Shown piece by piece: positions 1-9,119 of a DNA stretch of 64,000 nt. This stretch comes from Anatilimnocola aggregata (GTDB lineage Bacteria > Planctomycetota > Planctomycetia > Pirellulales > Pirellulaceae), in the NCBI RefSeq assembly GCF_007747655.1, contig NZ_CP036274.1:2294001-2358000 (forward strand), written 5' to 3'. The stretch's first letter is position 1, and each line of letters starts with the position of its first letter. The position numbers were made by a program, and so were the translations under genes. The notes beneath the pieces were generated by a model. It ran no database searches and was not told the origin of the DNA. It saw only the letters and a program-made list of their open reading frames with translations.

Positions 1-731
1 CCTCGTTCACCTGCGGTCAACAGCATGCCATAAACACCCTTTTTGGCGGAAGGCCCTGGATAGAGGTTGTAACTGAACAACTCGTGCAAACCGGCTTCCT
101 CGAAGCGTCGATTGTGTACGACGATTTGCTTGCCATTGAAATGCGTATGACGAAAGACTGGTGCGGTATAAAGGACGGCATGGTGGTGGTAGTCGGCGCC
201 CAATTGCCGAATCCGTTCCAAGGGGACGATCCCTTGCAGCATGGCCAACCCGAGAGCGAAGAAGCCTGCGTTGGCTGGACAGATCGCAACTGCGTTCATG
301 GCCCGACCGGGCAGACCCGACTCGAAGAAAAAGCAAGCGATAGGCTGCGTCTTCAACCAGTCCAGTGTCTCTTGTCGCAGGGGCGCAAATTCTTTTCCAA
401 AACGCTCGCTATACGTCGGCTTGTCGGTTGGACCTTTGTCGCCAATCACCATGCAATCGGAATCTCGCCGGCGCATGTATGGCTCCGGATAATTGGCAGC
501 GATGCCATTACGCACGCGGCAAACCCGCGCCTCGGCAACAAAGCCAGTGCCGGGAACGTCGTAGCCGACGGTGTAGTATTCTTGTGAGTCACATTTTTCC
601 TTGGGAACGGCGAGTGCCACCAATTCTTCAACCGACCCGACGAGAGTCAAGCGGTTTTCCTGATCCGCCGCCTCAAGCACGGATAATGCCGAATGCGAGA
701 GTGTGATCTGGGGCAAATGCTTCAAGGACAT
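1..731 (-). CDS. DUF4914 family protein, N-terminal part (runs off the left edge)
   Basis: An open frame runs on the minus strand from an ATG at 731 to the window edge, so at least 243 residues are present and the C-terminus is missing. The start gives MSLKHLPQITLSHSALSVLE. Recognisable family-like segments are EYYTVGYDVPG, the run PEPYMRRRDSDCMVIGDKGP, and LRQETLDWLKTQPIACFFFE. From memory these match DUF4914, a roughly 600-residue family of unknown function found in planctomycetes and other bacteria. No signal peptide is visible, so it is probably cytoplasmic. I see no clear Shine-Dalgarno sequence before the start. The family call is fairly confident; no function can be given. Confidence 0.75.
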   Translation of the reverse strand, partial: MSLKHLPQITLSHSALSVLEAADQENRLTLVGSVEELVALAVPKEKCDSQEYYTVGYDVPGTGFVAEARVCRVRNGIAANYPEPYMRRRDSDCMVIGDKGPTDKPTYSERFGKEFAPLRQETLDWLKTQPIACFFFESGLPGRAMNAVAICPANAGFFALGLAMLQGIVPLERIRQLGADYHHHAVLYTAPVFRHTHFNGKQIVVHNRRFEEAGLHELFSYNLYPGPSAKKGVYGMLLTAGER

Positions 732-1305
732 ATTGATCGCTCTGTAGGGGGTTTGGTGTCAGTTTTTATTTAGCACGACAAGCTTTTTAACGGGAGAACG
801 TCTAGCGATCGCGAATTGTCACGCTGACGCGCGCGACCCGCCAGCTAAGCGTCACCAATCGGTGCGAGTTTGGATTCGGTGTACTCGACGGAGATTCGAT
901 TCTCGATCTCCACGCCCTTGGCACAGGTTCTTAACAGTTCTTGTGCCAGTTGCTGGTGGCAAAAGAAGCAACGTAGGCGGAAGAGCACTCGTAATTTCTC
1001 ACAGGCTTCGGCCGAACTCAATCTCTCGAAGAGACACCGAGTTGGCCCAAACACGCCGCAGAATTGACTTCACTTTTCGCTGAGATAAGCTGCAGGGGGT
1101 TTTCTGCGATAGACGTCGAGCCGTGAACAAACACCACGGTCGTTTTCTCTCGACAACCGCTCTCGGCGACGGCTCGCGGCCGTTTGTTTCGTGTTGAGTA
1201 GCCAAGTTGCCGCGCTGATCCGCTGTGCCGACGGTCAAACGCAGCAGTGGCTTATGCTGCAACTCGAAGAATCGATCAGGCCTAGAAAGTGGCCCAAAGG
1301 AACCG
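732..1305. other. Intergenic region with one doubtful small ORF
   Basis: This gap separates the divergent DUF4914 and glgX genes and should hold both promoters, but I could not pick out convincing -35/-10 boxes. A 69-codon frame on the minus strand (845-1054, GTG start) contains the segment VLFRLRCFFCHQQL. It has no ribosome binding site and no family I recognise, so I do not call it a gene. Confidence 0.4.
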
Positions 1306-3387
1306 ATGAGCAAGTCAATAGCGCATGCACCCGGAAGCACTTGGCCGCTTGGAGCAACAGTTCAACACAAAGGAGTCAATTTTTGTCTTTTTTCACGACA
1401 GGCTACGGCGGTCGAGCTGTTACTTTTTGATGATGTTGACGATGTAACTCCGCGTCACATTCTGCCTCTCGATCCGGTTACTCAGCGAGCGTATTACTAC
1501 TGGCACTGCTTCGTGCCGCGGCTGAAATCTAGTCAGCTCTATGCCTACCGAGTTCAGGGCCCCGACTTGCCTGACCGCGGCCTGCGATTTGATCCGCATA
1601 AGGTGCTACTCGATCCTTACGGTAAAGGGGTGGTCGTTCCCGCTGACTATTCCCGCGGCGCTGCGACTCAATCTGGCCAATGTCCCACCCCCTCGATGAA
1701 GAGTGTTGTCGTCGACCCCAGCAAGTACGACTGGGAAGATGACCGCCCACTACGGCGCCCTGCCGCGCAAACAATCATTTATGAAATGCACGTGCGTGGA
1801 TTCACCCGCAATCCAAATTCCGGAATTGCGGCAGATGTGCTGGGCACATATGCCGGTTTAATCAAAAAGATTCCGTACTTGAAGCAACTGGGAATCACGG
1901 CCGTCGAGCTACTTCCTGTCTTTCACTTCGATGCTCAAGATTGCCCGCCAGGCAAGACCAACTACTGGGGCTATGCGCCACTCTCGTTCTTTGCGCCGCA
2001 TCCAGCCTATAGCTCGCGACACGATCCGCTTGGACCCATTGATGAATTTCGCGACATGGTCAAAGCGCTGCATCGAGCGAATATCGAAGTAATTCTCGAT
2101 GTTGTGTTCAACCATACAGCAGAAGGAAACGAATGCGGCCCGACGCTTAGTTTTCGCGGTATCGATAACCCGACCTATTACATGCTGGAACACGGCGGCA
2201 GGCATTACGCCAACTACACGGGCTGCGGCAACACGCTCAACGCAAATCAGCCGATTGTCCGTCGGATGATCGTTGACAGCCTACGGTACTGGGTCGAGGA
2301 AATGCACGTCGATGGTTTTCGCTTCGATCTGGCCTCCATTCTCACGCGCGATCCGCTGGGCCAGCCTTTGCCTAATGCACCGGTCCTGTGGGACATCGAA
2401 TCCGAGCCGGCGCTGGCTGGCACCAAGTTGCTGGCGGAAGCTTGGGATGCTGCCGGGTTGTATCAAGTAGGCAGCTTTGTCGGTGATGCGTGGAAAGAAT
2501 GGAACGGCCGTTTTCGCGATGATGTGCGGGACTTTTTTCGTGGGGAACCAGGGGCGGTCCGCTCGGTCGCCGATCGGATTGTGGGCAGTCCCGAGGTTTA
2601 CGGGCACAAGGAGCGAGAAGCCGAGCAGAGCATCAATTTTGTCACCTGCCACGATGGTTTCACGCTCAATGACCTGGTGTCCTACAACGACAAACACAAT
2701 GAGGCCAATGGCGAGCACAATCGCGATGGTGCAAATGACAATCGCAGTTGGAACTGTGGCGTCGAAGGACCGACGGCAGATGCCACAATCGAACGGCATC
2801 GCAATCGGCAGGTGAAAAATTTTCTTGCCGTAAACATGCTCTCACTAGGTGTACCGATGATCCTCATGGGAGACGAGATAAGGCAAACGCAGCACGGCAA
2901 CAACAATGCGTATTGCCAGGACAATGAACTCAGTTGGCTGGACTGGTCGCTGCTCGACAAGCACGCCGATGTGCATCGTTTTTTCAGTTTACTTTGTGCA
3001 AGGCGCTCCCTGCGAAGTGTCGAGCATGAGCAAAAACGCCTGAGTGTCAACGCGATGCTGCGCGAAGCCACCAAGTCCTGGCATGGCGTCAAGTTGCATC
3101 AGCCCGACTGGAGCGATGCTTCGCGAAGCATCGCTCTCAGTGGCGAACTTCGGCAGGAAGGCTTGCAGTTCTATCTCATCTTGAATGCTTATTGGGAGTC
3201 GCTGGAGTTCGAGTTGCCCGTTCTGGAAAAGTCGGTGTGGCGACGCTGGATCGACACGGGCCTCGATTCTCCACTCGACATTTGTCCGTGGCAGGAATCT
3301 CCGGCGCATTTAGGGGGCTCCTATTCGGCAGCCTCTCGTTCCGTCGTCATGCTGTTTGCGTACAACTCTGAATCGGATGCGGTCTGA
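1306..3387 (+). CDS. glgX: Glycogen debranching enzyme GlgX / isoamylase type
   Basis: A 693-residue cytoplasmic GH13 enzyme that cleaves alpha-1,6 branches of glycogen or limit dextrin. An N-terminal CBM48-like early-set domain (about residues 10-110) precedes the TIM barrel. GH13 motifs are present: the region around DVVFNHTAEGNE, the nucleophile Asp in DGFRFDLAS, the acid Glu in LLAEAWDAAG, and the transition-state Asp in VTCHDGFTLND, whose wording is characteristic of GlgX/TreX. The frame is open back to 1225, but ATG 1306 is preceded by AAAGGA at a good distance and begins where the family usually begins. The length fits the family. The stop overlaps the start of the next gene, so the two are probably co-transcribed. 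Confidence 0.93.
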   Translation: MSKSIAHAPGSTWPLGATVQHKGVNFCLFSRQATAVELLLFDDVDDVTPRHILPLDPVTQRAYYYWHCFVPRLKSSQLYAYRVQGPDLPDRGLRFDPHKVLLDPYGKGVVVPADYSRGAATQSGQCPTPSMKSVVVDPSKYDWEDDRPLRRPAAQTIIYEMHVRGFTRNPNSGIAADVLGTYAGLIKKIPYLKQLGITAVELLPVFHFDAQDCPPGKTNYWGYAPLSFFAPHPAYSSRHDPLGPIDEFRDMVKALHRANIEVILDVVFNHTAEGNECGPTLSFRGIDNPTYYMLEHGGRHYANYTGCGNTLNANQPIVRRMIVDSLRYWVEEMHVDGFRFDLASILTRDPLGQPLPNAPVLWDIESEPALAGTKLLAEAWDAAGLYQVGSFVGDAWKEWNGRFRDDVRDFFRGEPGAVRSVADRIVGSPEVYGHKEREAEQSINFVTCHDGFTLNDLVSYNDKHNEANGEHNRDGANDNRSWNCGVEGPTADATIERHRNRQVKNFLAVNMLSLGVPMILMGDEIRQTQHGNNNAYCQDNELSWLDWSLLDKHADVHRFFSLLCARRSLRSVEHEQKRLSVNAMLREATKSWHGVKLHQPDWSDASRSIALSGELRQEGLQFYLILNAYWESLEFELPVLEKSVWRRWIDTGLDSPLDICPWQESPAHLGGSYSAASRSVVMLFAYNSESDAV

Positions 3388-4198
3388 CCTTATGCGCAGT
3401 CATTTAGTTACCAAAGACGCGGTTACCGAAGACGCGCTGGACTGGTTCATTCGTGGCTTTACCGCCCGCGATCTGGCAGAGCCGCTCTTGTCGGTAGATG
3501 AAGGAGCCGCGATTGCCACCGCGCAGCAACTCGTTGTTTCGCGCAGCGCGAATGTGCTGGGGTTTCGCCGCGACGGCCTGATCGCGCAATGGATCACAGC
3601 TGCAGATCTTAATACCATTTTGGATTTGCACAACTGCGCTGAGTTCGCAAGCGCTAAGGTTGTCGCCGCGGATGCACCGCTCAGTGATGTTGTTTGTTTG
3701 CTCAACTCGGAAGAACGGTTATTCGTTCGAACCTTTGGTCAGGTGGCGGGAGTGATCCCGCGCGCTGCCATTGAAAAGCCACCACTGCGGATGTGGCTCT
3801 TTGGTTTGATCACCATCAGCGAGCAACGCGTTACTTATTTGATCGACGAGTTGTTTCCAGGTGAGACTTGGCTGGATCAGCTTTCCGCCGGTCGTCTAGC
3901 CAAGGCTCGTGAACTCCAGGCTTTGCGGCAAAGCCGCGGACAGCGGCCTTCGCTCTTGGATTGCCTGCAATTCGCCGACAAAGGACAAATCGTAGCTCGC
4001 AACGAGAGGCTACGCGAACGGACGCGATTTCACTCGCGGTCTGAAGTCGAACGCTTTGTGCAGGCCTTGCAAGACCTGCGGAACAACCTGGCCCATGCTC
4101 AAGATATTTCCGGCAACTGGGACGTCATCTGCGAACTGGCCGCCAAAGTACATCGCATTATTTGCGGACCCAGCGGTGTTGCAGCTGATGGCAGGTAG
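3377..4198 (+). CDS. CBS-domain protein with HEPN-like C-terminus, unknown role
   Basis: About 273 residues, cytoplasmic. The N-terminal half has a CBS-pair-like layout (LLSVDEGAAIATAQQL, then VLGFRRDGLIAQWITAADL), suggesting binding of an adenine nucleotide. The C-terminal third is helical and ends in a segment around LRNNLAHAQDIS, resembling the RxxxxH-type motif of HEPN-like proteins; that assignment is my inference. Possible starts are ATG 3356, 3377 and 3392. I chose 3377, which overlaps the glgX stop by 11 bases; none has a clear ribosome binding site. It lies between glgX and a SulP transporter, so it may sense energy state for one of them. Confidence 0.6.
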   Translation: MRSDLMRSHLVTKDAVTEDALDWFIRGFTARDLAEPLLSVDEGAAIATAQQLVVSRSANVLGFRRDGLIAQWITAADLNTILDLHNCAEFASAKVVAADAPLSDVVCLLNSEERLFVRTFGQVAGVIPRAAIEKPPLRMWLFGLITISEQRVTYLIDELFPGETWLDQLSAGRLAKARELQALRQSRGQRPSLLDCLQFADKGQIVARNERLRERTRFHSRSEVERFVQALQDLRNNLAHAQDISGNWDVICELAAKVHRIICGPSGVAADGR

Positions 4199-4221
4199 CC
4201 TGACCGCCGCGGAGTAATCCG

Positions 4222-5907
4222 ATGAATGTCCGCAACCTCCTGCCGATCACCGACTGGCTACCACGGTACGACCGTGCGTGGATCAGTGCCGATCTTATCG
4301 CGGGGATCACTCTGGCCGCTTATGCAATTCCGGTGTCGCTAGCTTATGCCGCCCTGGCCGGGTTGCCGCCACAGATGGGCCTATATTGTTATCTGGCGGG
4401 TGGAATAGGTTATCTGGTGTTTGGATCGTCGCGACATGTTGCGATCGGTCCTACGTCGGCGATCTCTTTACTTCTGGGCGTATCACTGCTGGAACTCGAC
4501 CCGAGTGATCAGCAGAAATTGGCCGTGTTGGCATCGCTCACGGCCGTTGCGATGGCCTGCGTGTTCTCAGTCGCTTGGCTATTGCGCCTCAGTGTGCTCG
4601 TAAATTTCATATCCGAGAGCATTCTCACAGGATTCAAGGCCGGTGCTGCGCTGGTGATTGCCGCCACACAACTGCCAAAGCTACTCGGCGTAAAGGGTGG
4701 TGGAGACGATTTCTTCGAGCGGGTCTGGATACTGATTCAGCAGGCAGACGCTACTCATTGGTTGACGCTGGCAGTAGGAGTTTGCGCGATTGCCTTTTTA
4801 CTCGCCGGGGAACGACTCTTGCCGAGGCGACCGATTGCGCTCTTTGTCGTACTCGTCTCCATCGTGGCGGTTTGGTTCTGGCAACTCGATCAGCGCGGTG
4901 TAAAGATTGTGGGATTTATACCCGCGGGACTTCCTTCGTTTCAGTGGCGAGCGTTCGATGTTTCGCAGTTGACGCTGCTTGAAGGCAAGCAAATTGTCCG
5001 CCTGGCCTCGGCTTGCTTTCTGCTTTCGTATATCGAAAGCGTCTCGGCGGCGAGGACATTTGCCCTCAAGCATAAATACGATGTGAACCCTCGTCAGGAG
5101 CTGCTGGGTCTGGGCGCGGCGAGTCTGTTGGCAGGACTGTTTCAAGGCTATCCGATTGCTGGTGGCCTGTCGCAATCGGCGGTCAATGAGCGTGCTGGTG
5201 CAAGAACGCAGTTGTCTCTGCTCTTCGCCTCACTGTCGATTGGCATCGTGCTGGTTTTTCTGACGGCGTTTTTTCGGACACTACCCGATGCAGTGCTGGC
5301 CGCAGTCGTACTCGTCGCAGTCAAGGGACTTATCAACGTACCGGAGTTGCTGCACCTTTGGCGGACGAGCCGGCTGGATTTTGCAGCCGCAAGTGTTGCC
5401 TTTAGCGGCGTCCTGCTGATGGGCGTATTGGATGGTGTGCTGGTCGCCGTGCTCGCCTCCATTCTGATGTTGCTGGGAAGAGTCTCGCGGCCATACATTG
5501 CATTTCTCGGCAGAATTCCGGGTACGCCCCGCTTCTCCGACTTGGCTCGTCACTCGAAGAACGAACCAATTCAAGGCGCGATTGTGTTCCGCGTTCAATC
5601 GTCTTTGCTGTACTTCAACGTCGACCATGTATTAGAGGTGGTGCGTCAGCGGGCCCAATCGACCGAAGGGTTGCAGCGGGTCATTTGCGACCTGTCAAAT
5701 GTCCCGTATGTCGACATCGCCGGCGCTCGCATGCTGCTCCGCATGTACGATGAATTTGACTCCCGCGGTGTGATCTTTCGAGTGGTAGAGGCCCATGGCC
5801 CAGTGAGGGAAATGCTCCGGGCCGAGGGTTTAGAAGCGAAGAGCGGACCGATTACCCGATTGGAGTCGCTTGCAGATTTGCTCTCGGAGAAGAGGCCTGC
5901 CAGCTAA
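4222..5907 (+). CDS. SulP family anion transporter with STAS domain
   Basis: A 561-residue inner-membrane protein with about ten or more hydrophobic segments between residues 20 and 430, followed by a C-terminal STAS domain (about 445-550, including VICDLSNVPYVDIAGARML). The SulP signature region is visible near the start (LAAYAIPVSLAYAALAGLPP). SulP proteins carry sulfate, bicarbonate or other anions; nothing here settles the substrate. In a planctomycete with many sulfatases, sulfate is plausible, while the position next to glycogen and glycolysis genes gives no direct hint. GGAG lies seven bases before the ATG. It follows the CBS gene by 23 bases and probably shares its transcript. Confidence 0.9.
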   Translation: MNVRNLLPITDWLPRYDRAWISADLIAGITLAAYAIPVSLAYAALAGLPPQMGLYCYLAGGIGYLVFGSSRHVAIGPTSAISLLLGVSLLELDPSDQQKLAVLASLTAVAMACVFSVAWLLRLSVLVNFISESILTGFKAGAALVIAATQLPKLLGVKGGGDDFFERVWILIQQADATHWLTLAVGVCAIAFLLAGERLLPRRPIALFVVLVSIVAVWFWQLDQRGVKIVGFIPAGLPSFQWRAFDVSQLTLLEGKQIVRLASACFLLSYIESVSAARTFALKHKYDVNPRQELLGLGAASLLAGLFQGYPIAGGLSQSAVNERAGARTQLSLLFASLSIGIVLVFLTAFFRTLPDAVLAAVVLVAVKGLINVPELLHLWRTSRLDFAAASVAFSGVLLMGVLDGVLVAVLASILMLLGRVSRPYIAFLGRIPGTPRFSDLARHSKNEPIQGAIVFRVQSSLLYFNVDHVLEVVRQRAQSTEGLQRVICDLSNVPYVDIAGARMLLRMYDEFDSRGVIFRVVEAHGPVREMLRAEGLEAKSGPITRLESLADLLSEKRPAS

Positions 5908-5908
5908 T

Positions 5909-6871
5909 CTACCCATGTTTTGGTGAATTTGTCGCGTCCTTCAACTGACAGATGAGCGAGTGCTCATCGTCTCGATTGACTCGATAACGATCCTCGTAGC
6001 CTGGGTCGTTGTGATGCCAATGACAGTACATATTGTGATACCGGCAGGCCCAGCCGAATTTCGGCAGCACGTCGTGACGGGTGGTGCTCGAAAGCGACAA
6101 CAGCACGCTTTGCTTATGCTGTTCGATCAGGCTCCAATCAACGCGCTGGTTGCTTTCGGCGGCTTGCAAGTAGTTGACGAACCACCAACCGTCCACGTCG
6201 CGGCACAGGGCGTTGCCAACTTCTGGGTCGCCGCTGCCATTTGCAACTTCTTGAGCGCTGAGGATAATTCGACTCAGTGATTCGGATAGCAGAACGCGTG
6301 GGACAATCGCCGTTCGTTCTTCCAGATGGTAGGACTCAATGAGGGCTTTGCCAAACACGATCTCATCGGTCAGGCAAACGGGGCCGAGTGTCAAGCCGCC
6401 CCGGAGAAACAGACCGTTCAATGCCATGCGCAATTGGTATCGCTGCGCACAGCGAATCACAAACCACGCCGCGGCAGCAGGGGCGAGCCCCGAGTCTTCA
6501 TATGCGTAGGCCAGCACCAGATTGTCGCTGAAGAATTTGATCGCCCAGCCAGCAGGAGTCGCTTGCGACTCACTTCCGAGAATCTGCCGTACATAAGCTC
6601 GCGAATCTTGGATGGCGTTACAAATCTTATCGAGCAACGGCTGCGAATCTTCATCAGCAGCCGTCGTCACCGACTGCGAGAATCCAAGCAAGTCCAAAAA
6701 GCCAACGATGGACGACCGCAGTTTCGGTCTTCCGTGGTCGTCGAGGTAAGCAGATGTATTATCCTTCACGATGTCCTTTCGAAATTCGGCACCCCAATCG
6801 GTGTGGAAGGCTTCATTGTAGTACCCGTCGAGGGGACATCCGCAAGCAAGTGCACGCACTTTTGGAAGCAC
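5909..6871 (-). CDS. Nucleotidyl-cyclase-like (class III fold) protein, unknown product
   Basis: 320 residues with no signal peptide or membrane segment. The middle resembles a class III nucleotidyl cyclase catalytic domain: VGFLDLLGFS places an acidic residue (Asp60) at the first metal-binding position, FFSDNLVLAY places Asp116 at the second, and LRGGLTLGPV, IVFGKAL, YHLEE and IVPRVLLS follow in the order seen in many uncharacterised cyclase-like bacterial proteins. Both metal aspartates are kept, so catalysis is possible, but base specificity cannot be read. The start is a GTG at 6871 with an in-frame stop six codons upstream. The gene is convergent with sulP and divergent from pfkA, and no obvious effector gene lies beside it. 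Confidence 0.65.
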   Translation of the reverse strand: MLPKVRALACGCPLDGYYNEAFHTDWGAEFRKDIVKDNTSAYLDDHGRPKLRSSIVGFLDLLGFSQSVTTAADEDSQPLLDKICNAIQDSRAYVRQILGSESQATPAGWAIKFFSDNLVLAYAYEDSGLAPAAAAWFVIRCAQRYQLRMALNGLFLRGGLTLGPVCLTDEIVFGKALIESYHLEERTAIVPRVLLSESLSRIILSAQEVANGSGDPEVGNALCRDVDGWWFVNYLQAAESNQRVDWSLIEQHKQSVLLSLSSTTRHDVLPKFGWACRYHNMYCHWHHNDPGYEDRYRVNRDDEHSLICQLKDATNSPKHG

Positions 6872-6991
6872 GCGAGTTCGGCATGGTTATGACGCACATA
6901 AGCCAATGTGAATGACTTTACTATCGCTTCGACATCGGTCATGCTCTTGGGCTAGTCTCACCAGGCGGACCGCACTTGCGAAATTCTCATC

Positions 6992-8071
6992 ATGTCCAAA
7001 ATTGGAATCGTCACCGGGGGCGGAGATTGCCCAGGATTGAACGCTGTCATCAGGGCCGTAGCCAAAGCCGCTCATCGTCGCGGCTGGGAGGCTGTCGGCA
7101 TCGTGGGTGGTTACGAAGGGTTGCTGGCTCCACAGAAGACGAAAGCGCTCGTCGGAGATACACTCAATGGTTTGCTGGTTCGTGGTGGGACCATTCTGGG
7201 CACTGCGAACCAAGGGAAGTTTTCGGCAAAGGTCGGTCATGGCAAGCTGCGGCAATTACCAACCGACTTGCTTGAGGAAACCAAACGTGGATGCGAGCAA
7301 CTGGGATTGATCGGGCTTGTTTCGATCGGAGGCGATGGTTCGCTGTCGATCGCTCAGCAGATGTTCGAGTATGGCATTCCCGTGGTTGGAGTCCCCAAGA
7401 CCATCGACAACGATCTCGCTGCCACGACCATGACGTTCGGTTTTGACTCCGCTGTTGCCTGTGCGACGGATGCGCTTGATCGACTCCATAGCACGGCTGA
7501 AAGTCACCAGCGTGTAATGGTTCTGGAGGTGATGGGCAGGTATGCAGGCTGGATCGGCATCTACGCTGGCATCGCGGGTGGGGCCGATGTCATCCTAATT
7601 CCGGAAATACGTTTCAGCTACGGAAGCATCTGCGCGAAGGTCAAGGAACGCGAGGCTCGCGGCAAGATGTTTAGTATCGTGGTGGTTGCTGAAGGTGCTC
7701 GTGAGGCTGGCACCGACTTTGTCACGTCCGGCAGTTCATCAGAACCTCGCGAAGCGCGATTGGGCGGAATTGGCGCCCAAGTCACTGCTCAGATTCAAGA
7801 GCGCACTGGTAAGGAGACTCGCTGCGTCGTGCTTGGACATTTGCAACGGGGTGGCAGCCCGACCAATATGGACCGCGCACTGTGCTCGATCTTTGGCGCG
7901 AAGGCAGTCGACCTGATCGCAGAAAAGAAGTTCGGTCAAATGGTGTCCTATACAGGCACCGGTGTCACGAGTGTCTCATTAGCCGAGGCAACAAGGGAAC
8001 TGCGAACCGTTCCCTTGGACGGTGGATTTGTCACTGCAGCCCGCTCACTCGGTATTTGCTTGGGAGACTAG
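6992..8071 (+). CDS. pfkA: 6-phosphofructokinase, probably ATP-dependent
   Basis: 359 residues, cytoplasmic; phosphorylates fructose 6-phosphate to the 1,6-bisphosphate. Seen in the sequence: the nucleotide-binding start IGIVTGGGDCPGLNA, the donor-site motif GGDGS (residues 113-117), the catalytic loop PKTIDND (135-141, base Asp139) and MGRYAGWIG. The donor-specificity positions are mixed: Gly116, typical of ATP enzymes, with Lys136, typical of pyrophosphate enzymes and of the mixed-substrate group. By analogy with actinomycete enzymes of that group, ATP is the likely donor. No Shine-Dalgarno sequence is evident before ATG 6992. With glgX upstream, it fits use of stored glycogen. Confidence 0.93.
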   Translation: MSKIGIVTGGGDCPGLNAVIRAVAKAAHRRGWEAVGIVGGYEGLLAPQKTKALVGDTLNGLLVRGGTILGTANQGKFSAKVGHGKLRQLPTDLLEETKRGCEQLGLIGLVSIGGDGSLSIAQQMFEYGIPVVGVPKTIDNDLAATTMTFGFDSAVACATDALDRLHSTAESHQRVMVLEVMGRYAGWIGIYAGIAGGADVILIPEIRFSYGSICAKVKEREARGKMFSIVVVAEGAREAGTDFVTSGSSSEPREARLGGIGAQVTAQIQERTGKETRCVVLGHLQRGGSPTNMDRALCSIFGAKAVDLIAEKKFGQMVSYTGTGVTSVSLAEATRELRTVPLDGGFVTAARSLGICLGD

Positions 8072-8399
8072 CTTAGCGGCAGCTAAACTCGCGAACCTTA
8101 GCCAACAGGTTGCAAGGTTGCACCTTCGCTTCTGCGCCCCGGCGAAGTGATCGAGTTTTAGACTACGATGACTCTCCTAGGTTCGACTGGATTTTCAGAA
8201 TCTCACAAACCCTCCCCGCGGGACACACCATCGGGTTGGTCCCGATCGTTTGCGCGCCGGGAGTGGCGCTCGGCAGCATTCAGGATCGCCGCATACCTCT
8301 GCCGATCATTCTCCCGCAGCGACCGATACAACTTTCGCATCTGCCCTGCTCAATCTCCGGCTCGTGGCAATCCATCGATCATCCTCCCCTTTGAAAAGA
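8072..8399. other. Intergenic region after pfkA
   Basis: No gene is supported here. A weak stem TTAGC/GCTAA just past the pfkA stop (near 8074-8087) could help termination but has no T-run. Several overlapping frames are open through the region, without start context or recognisable sequence. Confidence 0.4.
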
Positions 8400-8777
8400 A
8401 TGGCGGAAGTCTTTGGCGGAGCGGGGACAGAGACCGCTTACCCTTCGCGAACTTCGACCGCCCTGGCCGTCTTACCCGCGATCGCAGCACAAAGCATCGA
8501 GCCCTTTGTCGCCAACGCCCTGTTGGCTGAAGGAACTGATTCGCAGTCTTTCCTTGCAGGACTGGTCAGCCAGGCGTTCGCCGTTCCGATTGATTCGGTC
8601 TTAGCCTACTTCGAGGGCGTGTTCGCTGGCGGCGAGCGTCTATATTTCCCGGCAAACCGTAAGCTATTTGATGACGCCTACCAACTCATTGTAGATGCCG
8701 GGCCGTTCATATTGGCGACGTCCCTAATGCCGATAGTGAAGAAGGACATCGCCGGCAGCATGGCGGCGGTCCTTTGA
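8400..8777 (+). CDS. Hypothetical protein, doubtful
   Basis: A 125-codon frame from ATG 8400 begins MAEVFGGAGTETAYPS and ends in GSMAAVL. Third codon positions are mostly G or C in the manner of neighbouring genes, which is the main reason for listing it. The frame extends upstream to 8250, but the upstream part is low in plausible coding character. There is no recognised domain, no signal peptide and no clear ribosome binding site. It could be the C-terminal remnant of a longer gene. Confidence 0.35.
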   Translation: MAEVFGGAGTETAYPSRTSTALAVLPAIAAQSIEPFVANALLAEGTDSQSFLAGLVSQAFAVPIDSVLAYFEGVFAGGERLYFPANRKLFDDAYQLIVDAGPFILATSLMPIVKKDIAGSMAAVL

Positions 8778-8794
8778 GACAAAGACACGAACTT

Positions 8795-9028
8795 TCAGTT
8801 TTTAGCGAGCCTTGCCACGAAGGCCAACAATTCTCCCCGCGGGCTCGATCTGGTCAAACCGTTCTTGCAGGGCGTTGCTTCACGCTTCACCGTAGAAGTT
8901 CTGGGCAGCGCAAATCGAACCACCGGCGAATTGTTGAATCGGTCCGCACTCTGCGGCACTGCGTGAAGCGCCGATGGCGTGATGATCGCGACTAGCAAAG
9001 TGACGAGAGGTGAGAATTTGGACTTCAT
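8795..9028 (-). CDS. Short secreted protein or remnant of a longer gene
   Basis: A 77-codon frame starts with a convincing signal peptide (MKSKFSPLVTLLVAIITPSA, then LHA before the predicted cleavage). The rest is short, basic and without a family I recognise. The first third looks like a normal planctomycete exported-protein start, but the remainder does not, so this may be the 5' stump of a gene lost by deletion or frameshift. It lies just downstream of, and in the same direction as, the DUF4838 gene. Little else can be seen in 8778-9119. Confidence 0.35.
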   Translation of the reverse strand: MKSKFSPLVTLLVAIITPSALHAVPQSADRFNNSPVVRFALPRTSTVKREATPCKNGLTRSSPRGELLAFVARLAKN

Positions 9029-9119
9029 AATCGTCTCAGAGTTTGGCGTCGGGGAGGCATGCGACGACTTGCTTCAACGATGCCTGCCGCCAAGATTTCA
9101 AGAGAGGCACTGGCTGCCG

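Noticed and set aside
845-1054. 69-codon minus-strand frame with two cysteines
   Set aside because: GTG start without ribosome binding site, no recognisable family, and it lies in the expected promoter region of divergent genes.
5909-6871. Antiphage cyclic-nucleotide (Pycsar-like) system
   Set aside because: Only a cyclase-like gene is present; neighbours are a transporter and a glycolytic enzyme, with no effector carrying a nucleotide-sensing and membrane or nuclease domain.
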